Positions 1-6,359 of a stretch of DNA of 6,359 bases are shown piece by piece. Source of the DNA: Thioalkalivibrio sp. (GTDB lineage: Bacteria > Pseudomonadota > Gammaproteobacteria > Ectothiorhodospirales > Ectothiorhodospiraceae); assembly GCA_007120575.1 (NCBI GenBank), contig SKNJ01000211.1:1-6359 (forward strand), written 5' to 3'. The translations under genes were made by a program, and so were the position numbers. The notes beneath the pieces were generated by a model. The model made no database searches. It saw only the letters and a list, made by a program, of their open reading frames with translations, and was not told the origin of the DNA. Within the stretch, counting starts at the first letter, position 1; every line of letters begins with the position of its first letter.

Positions 1-386
1 AAATAGTCCACAAGGGGGGCGCCAACTGCGGTGGCATAGATCACGGCAACCTGAAATCGATGCGGCAAGCCCCGCTGCGCCAGTTGGGCGCGGATCTCGC
101 GCAGTTGCGCACCCGTGCCGACGCTGTCGTCCACAATCAGCACATTCAGCGGTGTATCGCCAAGGTTCGAGGCCAAGGTCTTGAGCTTACGATGCCCCGA
201 AGAAATGAGCCTCCCTTCATAGAGCCCCTCCAGATCTGTGAGCGGCAGGTTCATGTGCAGCGCGATCATCGTCGCGGGGATCAGGCCGCTGCGCGGAATG
301 GCAACGATCAGATCCAGATCCCGCGGCAGTCTGGGTAGTAGCCGGACCACATCGGTCTCCAGGTCGGCGTAGCTCTTGAATTCCAT
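1..386 (-). CDS. Phosphoribosyltransferase, N-terminal part (runs off the left edge)
   Basis: Translating the minus strand from the ATG at 386 gives 128 open codons up to the window edge, so the C-terminus is missing. The fragment begins MEFKSYADLE. At residues 29-38 it has AIPRSGLIPA, an early loop typical of type I phosphoribosyltransferases, and at 82-95 VLIVDDSVGTGAQL. The latter is the PRPP-binding signature (hydrophobic strand, D86-D87, then T91-G92). A conserved-looking stretch between them, NLPLTDLEGLYEGRLIS (46-62), recalls phosphoribosyltransferase-like proteins I know from capsule and exopolysaccharide loci, some of which continue into a HAD-like domain; that continuation cannot be seen here. 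Members of this fold transfer or release a base using PRPP; the substrate is unknown. A GAGG site lies 6 bases before the ATG. The gene follows the ExoQ-like gene by 28 bases in the same direction, so it is probably the next gene of the exo operon. Orotate or purine salvage function is possible but not supported by context. Confidence 0.85.
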   Translation of the reverse strand, partial: MEFKSYADLETDVVRLLPRLPRDLDLIVAIPRSGLIPATMIALHMNLPLTDLEGLYEGRLISSGHRKLKTLASNLGDTPLNVLIVDDSVGTGAQLREIRAQLAQRGLPHRFQVAVIYATAVGAPLVDY

Positions 387-392
387 AGGACG

Positions 393-396
393 CCTC
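393..396 (-). promoter_or_regulatory. Ribosome binding site of the phosphoribosyltransferase gene
   Basis: GAGG on the minus strand with a 6-base spacer to the ATG at 386. It fixes the start of this edge gene, which has no other candidate start nearby. It lies in the 28-base gap after the ExoQ-like stop, in which no hairpin or T-run resembling a terminator is seen. Confidence 0.6.
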
Positions 397-414
397 ATGA
401 GATGAAAATTGGAA

Positions 415-1674
415 TTAGCCGGGCCACGCCGCGCTTTGAAACCGCAGAGGTTGCGGCACTTCACGGGCAGCCCTCAGGCCGTAGACAAGCGAAGCCAGCG
501 TCACCACCGAAAGGGTGTCAAATTCGAAGAACACCGGCACCTCCACGAACGATAGGACGATTACGAAGGAAACCACCATGAAGAAGAACATGGCCGGTGC
601 TCCGCCAGTCTGAACTAGCCAACGGACACACAATAGAAACGCAGACGCGAGCAACAGAACCTGGGCCGCCACGCCGACCACCCCGATCTCCACCGCATTG
701 GAGAGATAGAGGTTGTGAAAGTTGAAGCCGCTTCTTGAGCCGATATAGTATTCGGTCCAAAGCGCCTCTGCGGCGGAATTTCCCTCCACCCAGAATGCGC
801 GATACCCCGTGCCGAGCAGAGGGGCTCTGGCTATTTCCGCCAGCGCAATTGTCCAGAGATCCGTCCTGCCGGTCAATGACGGATCCTTCCCGGTGACCTC
901 GAAAAGTAATTCCGTTATAGCATTCCAGAAATAGAAAGCCGCCAGAACACCGGCCAGCGTCAGGCACAAAAGGGCTACGAAACTGGCCTGTCGTCGAGCA
1001 GGAGGAAGGGAACTGGTGCGCAACAGGATTACCGCCACCACAAATACGACGATCGAGGCAATCATTGCGCCGACGGACTCGGCCATAACCATTTGTGGCA
1101 ACCCAAGTGCCAATCCAGCCAACCCGGCCAACCGCCAATACAGGGACTGCCGATGGTCAACCACAAATGCGAAGGAGGAAAGCACAAGGGTGACCATGGT
1201 GAACGCGTAGTAGTTCTTGCTTTCGAATATGCCGATCCATATTCCATCAGCTCTGACTTCTCCAATGAGGAGGCTTGCGACGCCCGCGATAAGTAAGGCG
1301 AAAAAGAGCATCCGAAGAAGCAGGACGGGCGACAACCGGTTCGCAAGTGATATGGCAATCACGAAGGTAATCAGGAGCTGCGTGCCATGCCTCAGCGAGA
1401 GCGAATGATGTTCGGACCACATGGCGCTGACGATGGCCCAAAGCGGAAGAAGGCAAAGCCACCAGTATTCTCGAATATCGCGCAATGCGAAATCCACCCG
1501 GCGCATCACCAAGAGCATACCCATGACCAGGAAGATCAGGACGCCGCTCCGGCCCTGATAGGAGACGAAGACGAGGGCGAGGAAGACCCCAAAGCCAAGG
1601 ATCGCGTTTGGACAGATATGGATTCGAAACGCATCACGCGTGTCGTCCCTTGGCTGCCACGCTGCCTTGTCCAT
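415..1674 (-). CDS. exoQ: ExoQ-like exopolysaccharide polymerase (Wzy/O-antigen ligase superfamily)
   Basis: A 419-residue polytopic inner-membrane protein, predicted to polymerise lipid-linked repeat units on the periplasmic face. Hydrophobic segments occur at about residues 23-58, 71-85, 98-137, 156-172, 180-196, 204-218, 231-250, 332-352 and 360-400. A large loop lies at about 250-330, as expected for Wzy/WaaL proteins. Recognisable motifs are GIFESKNYYA (148-157), equivalent to the family's G-x-F-x-x-KN motif, LTGRTDLW (267-274) and FHNLYL (319-324) followed by EIGVVG. The frame stays open upstream to 1869, but the start at 1674 is chosen: it lies one base after the GH16 stop, has GGAAG 6 bases upstream, and the extra 65 residues would be polar and antiparallel to nothing useful, lying inside the GH16 gene. 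ExoQ is assigned by context and general architecture; polymerase versus ligase activity cannot be settled from sequence. Translation is probably coupled to the glycanase gene. Confidence 0.85.
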   Translation of the reverse strand: MDKAAWQPRDDTRDAFRIHICPNAILGFGVFLALVFVSYQGRSGVLIFLVMGMLLVMRRVDFALRDIREYWWLCLLPLWAIVSAMWSEHHSLSLRHGTQLLITFVIAISLANRLSPVLLLRMLFFALLIAGVASLLIGEVRADGIWIGIFESKNYYAFTMVTLVLSSFAFVVDHRQSLYWRLAGLAGLALGLPQMVMAESVGAMIASIVVFVVAVILLRTSSLPPARRQASFVALLCLTLAGVLAAFYFWNAITELLFEVTGKDPSLTGRTDLWTIALAEIARAPLLGTGYRAFWVEGNSAAEALWTEYYIGSRSGFNFHNLYLSNAVEIGVVGVAAQVLLLASAFLLCVRWLVQTGGAPAMFFFMVVSFVIVLSFVEVPVFFEFDTLSVVTLASLVYGLRAAREVPQPLRFQSAAWPG

Positions 1675-1675
1675 C

Positions 1676-2542
1676 TCAGTCTTCCGAGAGCGCGCAGAGG
1701 ACAGATTCGTCAAACTGGCAGTCTTCACCGAGTGCCGTGAAGGCGACCCAGTCGATATCCATCCGCACGGGTCGCGTCGGATGGTCAAATGTCCCCATCC
1801 AGTCCGAAAGCGTGTCGCTTCCCCAGACACTGAAGTAGATCTTTTGATTGATGCTGGGCAGGGTTTCATCCTCGACCGAGTGGATCAGGCTTCCGTCCAC
1901 ATACCAGCGAATTCGCTCGGGTTCCCAGATGAAGGAATAAACATGGAAATATTCGTTGGATGGGCGGGGCAGCGGGCCCTCGGCGCCATGCATTGGCTCG
2001 CCATCAACAAAGGTATTTACTGTTACCTCAAGCGGGTTGGCCGTCAGGATCTCGAAATCGATCTCGTCGTGACTCTCCCCGTGTACCTCTCCGATATATG
2101 TAAAGAACGCCGAATTTAGGCCGCTTCCCTCATCGGTTCGGAAGCGTGCTTCGTATGCTCCGTACCCGAATCTTCCCATGGACTGGATTTCAGCACAACG
2201 GTAGTCATGCGATTCCGTGACATCGTAAAAGAAATAGAGACTCAGGCGTCCCTTCTCGGGCACAACAGCCGACTCTGACCAGAGGCAGTTCTGGTGATCC
2301 CCGTTGCTCCAACCGTCCGAGATGTACCATCTGGTCGCGTCGAAAGTGGAAAAGTCCTCAAAAAACGACGGATCACCGGAATCGGCGTTGGCGGCATTCC
2401 CGACACTTGCGAAGAGAAAAAAGCAGGTCCATGCCGTATATGAACATAGATTCCTTCGCGGCACGTTTGCCAAAGTGCCTAGATCAGATCTTCTGTTCGG
2501 TATGCCCGTAACCATATTGTTCCGTTGGGTAGCTACTATCAT
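1676..2542 (-). CDS. exoK: Secreted GH16 endo-beta-glycanase, ExoK-like
   Basis: A 288-residue glycoside hydrolase family 16 protein, predicted to cut beta-1,3/1,4-type linkages in the nascent exopolysaccharide outside the cytoplasm and so yield shorter chains, as ExoK does for succinoglycan. The catalytic signature HDEIDFE is at 158-164, with E160 as nucleophile, D162 as helper and E164 as acid/base. Sugar-binding aromatic positions surround it (W72, W79, W88, W206, W213, W240, W265). The N-terminus has basic residues, a hydrophobic core at about 34-48 (CSYTAWTCFFLFASV) and likely cleavage after GNA or ANA (residue 50 or 53), so it looks like a Sec signal peptide with a long n-region. Four cysteines remain in the mature part (86, 116, 275, 283). 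The start is uncertain: ATG at 2542 has GAGG 9 bases upstream, ATG at 2515 has only GGA; both overlap the end of exoP (59 or 32 bases). TTG or GTG starts nearer the signal peptide (about 2473, 2464) are also possible. Function is confident, the exact N-terminus is not. Confidence 0.92.
   Translation of the reverse strand: MIVATQRNNMVTGIPNRRSDLGTLANVPRRNLCSYTAWTCFFLFASVGNAANADSGDPSFFEDFSTFDATRWYISDGWSNGDHQNCLWSESAVVPEKGRLSLYFFYDVTESHDYRCAEIQSMGRFGYGAYEARFRTDEGSGLNSAFFTYIGEVHGESHDEIDFEILTANPLEVTVNTFVDGEPMHGAEGPLPRPSNEYFHVYSFIWEPERIRWYVDGSLIHSVEDETLPSINQKIYFSVWGSDTLSDWMGTFDHPTRPVRMDIDWVAFTALGEDCQFDESVLCALSED
1681..1685 (-). promoter_or_regulatory. Ribosome binding site of the ExoQ-like gene
   Basis: GGAAG on the minus strand, 6 bases before the ATG at 1674. 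It is embedded in the last codons of the GH16 gene. It supports 1674 over the far upstream start at 1869 and suggests that ribosomes finishing the glycanase reinitiate on the polymerase. Confidence 0.6.
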
Positions 2543-4811
2543 ATTCTTTTACCTCATCCATGTTTGTCTTGTTGTAAACGACTCCGAGAATTTTTTCGTA
2601 CAGCATAGGATCTCTCATGAGGACTTCGTGCATCAATTCCCGCGTCATCTTATTCCATTCCACCACCATGATCAGTCCGTTGAGAGTAGGCAGCAGCGCG
2701 CGCGCATCCGAGACCGGCCCCAGCGGCGAAAGGTCCAGTATTGTAAGGGAGTAGGCTTTGCTGGCCTCCCTTATGAGTTCGCGAAACTCCGATGAGCCGG
2801 CCATATCGCCCGCGACGGGGTCGTCCTGAGGAAAGGTTGAAGGGAGGAAATGAAGTCCGGTGGTTGCCTCCTGCCGTATGGCCCCTTTCCAGGCTGCTCG
2901 CCCCATGAGGACCTCGCGCAGACCCACCCCCATGGACTTGCGCAGTCTCACGCTCAGACCGGAAGTGCGCAGGTCCGCGTCAACCAGTAGCACTGAGCGT
3001 CCACCAGATGCGACAAGCGCGGCGAGGTTCGATGCGACAGTGGATTTTCCTTCGCCCGGGCGAACGGACACCACGCCAAGAACATATCCGGGCATGCCAT
3101 CGGCCGATGCGTCGTAGGCGACGCGGATATTTCGCAGAGTTTCCGTAAAGTGCGAGCGGGGTAGTGTTACCGAGGTGAACCGGTATTTGAAGGTCTCGCG
3201 TTTGTCCGCCATCAGTTTGGGGCGACGACTGTCATGCATCATCGCATGTGGTCCCTCCATCTCGCTCTGCGTCATCATCGGCAGATGGCCTAGGAAAGGC
3301 TGCCCGGTTGCATCCCTAAGTTCCTCCTTGGTCCGGATGAATTTGTTGCTACGTTCCCTGAACAAGGCTACGCCGCTGCCTGTCACGGCACCCAGAACCA
3401 ACATAAGACCCATGATCACGGATTTGCGTGGTGCGAAGGGGGCCGCCGGAACATCCGCCACGGAAAGGACGCGTACGTTCGTTACCGGAAAGGTCTGGGT
3501 CTGTTCCAGGTCTTTCAGGCGGAGCAGATAGGTTTCGTTGAGAGCTTCGAAGATCTCGGCCTGCCTCTCAAGACCCCGCAGTTCGACGCGGGCGGTAGCC
3601 ATCTGAAGATTCTCCTCAGCTGCCTCGGCTATGCTGTCGCGCAACATCTCGACTTCGGCTTCAAGCGCACGTGCAGCGTTGAGGGAGGTCTCGTGCATCG
3701 TCCGCATCTCCCTTTTCAGGGAGATGCCCTCCATCTCAATCAAGTCGTGCAGCTGTACGACCTCGACATGATCCGGGCCATACTGGCGCTCTACTTGCTC
3801 CGCACGCCGCAGCAGGCTCAGCAGTCTCTGCTGCCCGGCGGAAAACTCGTCGTCGGAGATGCGGGCTCCTGGTCCGCCAGCCTGCACAAATTCGACGGCA
3901 TCGAGTTCCCGGAGTTCCCCATACACGCTGTTTAGCGCCCGGGTTCGTGCCAACTGCACGGACGCCGCGGCGAGATCGGAATTGAGTTGCGAAATCGTCT
4001 GTATCGTGATCGGCTCTCCCGAAATCGCAAGCAATCCGTTGATCGCGCGAAATTCCTCTGCTTCTAGCGCAGCGGTCGTGGCGTTCTCCTGGATGACGAA
4101 CAGACGATCCTGAAGCCAGTCCAGCACACGGGCGGAAGCTTCGACATTTCCAATCATCTGGTCCGAAACAATGGCCCGGCCGTACGCATTGACAACGGCG
4201 GCCGCAGTTTCGGGATCGGTCGAGGAGTAGCTGATCGAGAATACCGAACTGCGCCCGTGGCGACGCACCTCGACATCCGCACTGAGCGTGTCCGCGGCAG
4301 ACATGCGAAGTTGGGTATCCCTCACTTCCGGTGAAACTCCGTTCTCTTCGGTCGTGCCACCCGGGAATAGCCCGGCCATCGGGTTGCGGAGGAACCGAAC
4401 AGCCTGACTTGCTGCCGACTGTTCCGGAGACATGAATGAGGCACGCTCGTGAAGGTCCAGTTCCTCCACAACAGCAAGCGCGAGCTTCTGGGACTTGAGC
4501 ACCCTTTGTGCGCTTTCCAGCATCACGTCATTCTGAGCGAATCCGCCCCGATTGTTCAGCCCATCGCCAACCCCCGGGATTTCGTCGCCTATCATGACCT
4601 CAGACGACGCGAGATAGAGGCTCGGCGTGGTCAGGACATGCAGAATCCCGAGAGTCAGTGCCACAAGAACCGATATGACTAACACGCCCTTATGGCGCAG
4701 AATCGCAGTTGCCACCGCCGCAGGATGTATTTCGCGCCCGCCGCTTGGTTGGCGGGCAGTGGGAACCATGCCGGGGTCACTATCACCGAAGCGCAGGAGC
4801 ATCTTGTTCAC
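2484..4811 (-). CDS. exoP: ExoP-like Wzz/bacterial tyrosine kinase fusion
   Basis: A 775-residue inner-membrane polysaccharide co-polymerase with a cytoplasmic BY-kinase, controlling chain length and export. Order: Wzz N-terminal region with TM1 at about 42-60; periplasmic region with coiled-coil-like stretches at about 225-300 and 325-430; proline-rich motif PAAPFAPRK (455-463); TM2 at about 465-484; kinase domain from about 540. Walker A is VRPGEGKST (583-591), Walker A' is VLLVDADLR (607-615), and the Walker B region is LTILDLSPLGPVSD (689-702), where a serine stands in place of the first of the usual two prolines. The C-terminal tail carries a tyrosine cluster (Y757, Y761, Y766, Y768), the usual autophosphorylation target. 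Length matches S. meliloti ExoP (about 780). The start is GTG at 4811, forming a GTGA overlap with the exoA stop and preceded by GGAG 4 bases away. An ATG at 4802 with GGTGA 5 bases upstream would remove only three residues. The 3' end overlaps the GH16 gene. Confidence 0.97.
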   Translation of the reverse strand: MNKMLLRFGDSDPGMVPTARQPSGGREIHPAAVATAILRHKGVLVISVLVALTLGILHVLTTPSLYLASSEVMIGDEIPGVGDGLNNRGGFAQNDVMLESAQRVLKSQKLALAVVEELDLHERASFMSPEQSAASQAVRFLRNPMAGLFPGGTTEENGVSPEVRDTQLRMSAADTLSADVEVRRHGRSSVFSISYSSTDPETAAAVVNAYGRAIVSDQMIGNVEASARVLDWLQDRLFVIQENATTAALEAEEFRAINGLLAISGEPITIQTISQLNSDLAAASVQLARTRALNSVYGELRELDAVEFVQAGGPGARISDDEFSAGQQRLLSLLRRAEQVERQYGPDHVEVVQLHDLIEMEGISLKREMRTMHETSLNAARALEAEVEMLRDSIAEAAEENLQMATARVELRGLERQAEIFEALNETYLLRLKDLEQTQTFPVTNVRVLSVADVPAAPFAPRKSVIMGLMLVLGAVTGSGVALFRERSNKFIRTKEELRDATGQPFLGHLPMMTQSEMEGPHAMMHDSRRPKLMADKRETFKYRFTSVTLPRSHFTETLRNIRVAYDASADGMPGYVLGVVSVRPGEGKSTVASNLAALVASGGRSVLLVDADLRTSGLSVRLRKSMGVGLREVLMGRAAWKGAIRQEATTGLHFLPSTFPQDDPVAGDMAGSSEFRELIREASKAYSLTILDLSPLGPVSDARALLPTLNGLIMVVEWNKMTRELMHEVLMRDPMLYEKILGVVYNKTNMDEVKEYDSSYPTEQYGYGHTEQKI
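2552..2555 (-). promoter_or_regulatory. Possible ribosome binding site of the GH16 gene
   Basis: GAGG on the minus strand, 9 bases before the ATG at 2542, inside the 3' coding sequence of exoP (codons for the D-E-V near residue 752). The spacing is at the upper end of normal. It is the better of two Shine-Dalgarno candidates, the other being GGA 5 bases before the ATG at 2515. Confidence 0.4.
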
Positions 4812-5902
4812 CGTTCTCCCCCTTTTGTCGATCTCTGCTTGCGCCTACCGTCGAAATGCGCCTGGAACTGGTGCGATGCGAATTGCAGGAGGCCGCTCCA
4901 GAAACCGAAGGACCATGCCAACTGCATCACAGCCGCGGGAAACCCACAGAACGCTAGCGAAGGCATACGCTTCTCAAAGGCCGTCAGCAGACCTGCAAAG
5001 CTGCAGATAAGAAACCACAGGGCGAGCGGGACAGAATGGATCGGGTGGACCACTGACAGAGCTGAAAGGCAGGCGAACGGCGCAAGGCTGATCAGAATGA
5101 AATGCCGCTTGCGCAAGCTGTCCGGATGCTTGCGGGCGGTGGCAAGGCGGCCGCGGCCGAAATTGAAATACTGTCGTACAAGCCCGCGGAAAGTATCACG
5201 GGGAAAATACTCGATCCGAGTCCTTCCGGTCAGCCAGATGTGATATCCGGCCTTGCGCAGGCGCGCATCCAGCTCTGCATCCTCGTTGTGGCTAAAGGTC
5301 TTGTCATATCCGCCGACCTGCCTGAACGCTGACACACGCATCAGCGCGTGATGGCCATGATCCACGAATCGGCCTTCGTCACCTCCGCGATGCGCAGACC
5401 CACCGTTGCCGAATATGGAGTTCTGAGCAGCAGCGATATTGCGCTGCAGAAATCCGTGTCCCGTTGCGTGCATCCTGACAACAACGCTTTCGGCGCCGGT
5501 CCGACGCGCCTCGTCAAGCAAGATTTCGCAATAGTCGGCAGGGTAGGCCGAATGTGCATCAACGCGTATCAGCCAGTCCACCTGATGGGGGCAGCTTGAG
5601 ATCGCGAGGTTCACGGCTGCGGACTGAAGCCGAAGCGGATTATTCAGCAGGAAAACACCCGGCGTGCGCCCGGCTTCGGCGCAAACCAGATCAACCGTGC
5701 CGTCGGTGGAGCCGCCATCGACAACGACAATCCCGGCGCCAAGACGCTGCGCGCCCGGGAGCAGCCCTTGAATGACCGAAACGATGTGCCGCGCTTCGTT
5801 GAGTGTCGGAATAACGATCAAGAGCCGACCCGGCAACACCGTTGACTGGGCGGTTCGACCGCAAGCGTAGAATGCGCTCAGTTCGGAGGCCAAAGAAGTC
5901 AT
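4808..5902 (-). CDS. exoA: ExoA-like glycosyltransferase family 2
   Basis: A 364-residue GT2 enzyme predicted to add a sugar (a beta-1,3-glucose in the case of S. meliloti ExoA) to the lipid-linked intermediate on the cytoplasmic face. The GT-A fold is clear: VIPTLNEARHI at 30-40, VVVDGGSTDGT at 59-69 (nucleotide-sugar binding), a DxD-type motif RVDAHSAYP at 113-121, GNGGSAHR at 165-172, NEDAELDARLRKAG at 206-219 with the likely catalytic acid D208, and RQYFNFGRGR at 243-252 in the place of the Q-x-x-R-W motif. The C-terminal third has hydrophobic segments at about 267-285, 290-308 and 317-342, then a basic tail, consistent with membrane anchoring as in ExoA. The ATG at 5902 overlaps the stop of the upstream ExoL-like gene by 4 bases (ATGA). 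No strong Shine-Dalgarno is seen, so reinitiation is likely. The glucosyl specificity is inferred from family and neighbours only. Confidence 0.94.
   Translation of the reverse strand: MTSLASELSAFYACGRTAQSTVLPGRLLIVIPTLNEARHIVSVIQGLLPGAQRLGAGIVVVDGGSTDGTVDLVCAEAGRTPGVFLLNNPLRLQSAAVNLAISSCPHQVDWLIRVDAHSAYPADYCEILLDEARRTGAESVVVRMHATGHGFLQRNIAAAQNSIFGNGGSAHRGGDEGRFVDHGHHALMRVSAFRQVGGYDKTFSHNEDAELDARLRKAGYHIWLTGRTRIEYFPRDTFRGLVRQYFNFGRGRLATARKHPDSLRKRHFILISLAPFACLSALSVVHPIHSVPLALWFLICSFAGLLTAFEKRMPSLAFCGFPAAVMQLAWSFGFWSGLLQFASHQFQAHFDGRRKQRSTKGGER
4816..4822 (-). promoter_or_regulatory. Ribosome binding site of exoP
   Basis: GGGGGAG on the minus strand, 4 bases before the GTG at 4811, within the last codons of the exoA-like gene. 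The spacing is short for the GTG and 13 bases for the ATG at 4802. That ATG has its own GGTGA at 4812-4808, so either start is workable. Confidence 0.5.
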
Positions 5903-6359
5903 CGGGCAAGATCCGTCGATTGGAAAGGTGGCAATGGGGATCCGGTGGCCCGCTTCTGCGCGCGATCACCCAGCAGGCGGACCAGCGCGGCACAGTCTTG
6001 GCGCGTCATCCACCATGCAGAGGGATCCATCGAGTCCAGTTTTGCGCGCAAGGCGGAAAGGAGGTCTCGATCGATCCCGTCAATTACTGACGCAATTTCT
6101 CCGAGCCGCAATTCCGACAAGACAAGGCCGATATCCTTCCGCTGGAGAAATCGGCCTGTCTCGGTTCCTTCCAGCGCCAGCGGAATGGCGCCATGCGCGC
6201 AACTCTCGTAAAGCCGGTTCGGGAGCAACCAGTCGGAATTTGCATCGGCATCGTACCTGTCAACGAGCCATGCGATGTCGATCTCATTGTAGATGCGTGC
6301 CAGGTCATCGGGGTAGTTGTAGGGACCCTGGAATTCGATATACGGATTGTCCCTGACCA
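5899..6359 (-). CDS. exoL: ExoL-like glycosyltransferase, C-terminal part (start lies beyond the right edge)
   Basis: The minus-strand frame is open from the window edge (first whole codon at 6357) to the TGA at 5901-5899, giving 152 visible residues. There is no ATG near the left end of this reading; a TTG at 6228 is internal, because the preceding residues (VRDNPYIEFQGPYNYPDDL and then IDIAWLVDRYDADANSDW) are protein-like and continuous. The fragment looks like the C-terminal half of a GT-B glycosyltransferase: Y-N-Y-P-D-D-L-A-R-I-Y resembles the stretch before the donor site, followed by WLLPNRLYESCAHGAIPLAL (43-62) and GTETGRFL (64-71), where E51 and E66 are candidate donor-sugar contacts. 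The order of this gene directly before an exoA homologue is the exoL-exoA order of the succinoglycan cluster, where ExoL adds a glucose. Identification as ExoL rests mainly on that order and on remembered similarity. A generic GT4-like enzyme is the alternative. Confidence 0.75.
   Translation of the reverse strand, partial: VRDNPYIEFQGPYNYPDDLARIYNEIDIAWLVDRYDADANSDWLLPNRLYESCAHGAIPLALEGTETGRFLQRKDIGLVLSELRLGEIASVIDGIDRDLLSALRAKLDSMDPSAWWMTRQDCAALVRLLGDRAQKRATGSPLPPFQSTDLAR

Noticed and set aside
394..401. Short palindrome CTCATGAG between the polymerase and PRTase genes
   Set aside because: An 8-base palindrome without a loop or T-run is too small for a terminator and likely chance; no partner operator was found.
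518..1138. 206-codon minus-strand frame inside the ExoQ-like gene
   Set aside because: The overlapping frame has membrane segments and Wzy motifs; this one is glycine- and arginine-rich with no family resemblance.
1675..1869. N-terminal extension of the ExoQ-like protein to 484 residues
   Set aside because: The extra 65 residues lie inside the GH16 gene, are polar and low-quality as protein, and the start at 1674 has both a ribosome site and a 1-base junction with the preceding stop.
1640..2119. 159-codon plus-strand open frame opposite the GH16 gene
   Set aside because: It is antisense to a gene with a clear catalytic motif, shows no recognisable domain, and is expected in G+C-rich DNA.
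2538..2543. TATGAT on the minus strand as a -10 box for a glycanase promoter
   Set aside because: The hexamer 17 bases upstream matches the -35 consensus at only about 3 of 6 positions, and the sequence is explained as exoP coding DNA.
4692..5243. 183-codon plus-strand open frame opposite exoA and exoP
   Set aside because: It crosses the junction of two well-supported genes, and its cysteine- and arginine-rich translation is typical of a shadow frame.

Overview
The window is a stretch of one compact exopolysaccharide operon, read entirely on the minus strand from the right edge to the left. Gene content and order (exoL-like, exoA-like, exoP-like, exoK-like, exoQ-like, then a phosphoribosyltransferase) match the succinoglycan-type exo system of alphaproteobacteria. 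High G+C and this gene set suggest an alphaproteobacterium, perhaps a Rhodobacterales or Rhizobiales member. That placement is inference from gene families, not from a marker gene.

Layout in transcription order: 6359-5899 holds the C-terminal part of an ExoL-like glycosyltransferase. 5902-4808 is an ExoA-like family 2 glycosyltransferase. 4811-2484 is an ExoP-like chain-length regulator fused to a bacterial tyrosine kinase. 2542-1676 is a secreted GH16 glycanase resembling ExoK. 1674-415 is an ExoQ-like polymerase/ligase membrane protein. 386-1 is the N-terminal part of a type I phosphoribosyltransferase. Junctions are a 4-base overlap, a 4-base overlap, a 59-base overlap (32 if a downstream start is used), a 1-base gap and a 28-base gap. 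No internal terminator is visible, so a single transcript with translational coupling is likely. There is no gene-free stretch above 300 bases, and no RNA gene, insertion sequence, CRISPR array or clear repeat.

How the genes fit together (inferred from the families): ExoL- and ExoA-type enzymes add sugars to a lipid-linked oligosaccharide at the inner membrane. The ExoQ-like protein joins the repeat units on the periplasmic side. The ExoP-like kinase sets chain length and export through its phosphorylatable tyrosine tail. The exported GH16 enzyme cuts the product to shorter chains. The phosphoribosyltransferase is not part of the textbook succinoglycan pathway and is the most intriguing member. 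Compared with the classical Sinorhizobium meliloti order, exoA is followed directly by exoP, with exoM, exoO and exoN absent from that position. The repeat unit may therefore be shorter or different, or the other transferases may lie elsewhere. I see no wholly new system here; it is a variant of a known one.
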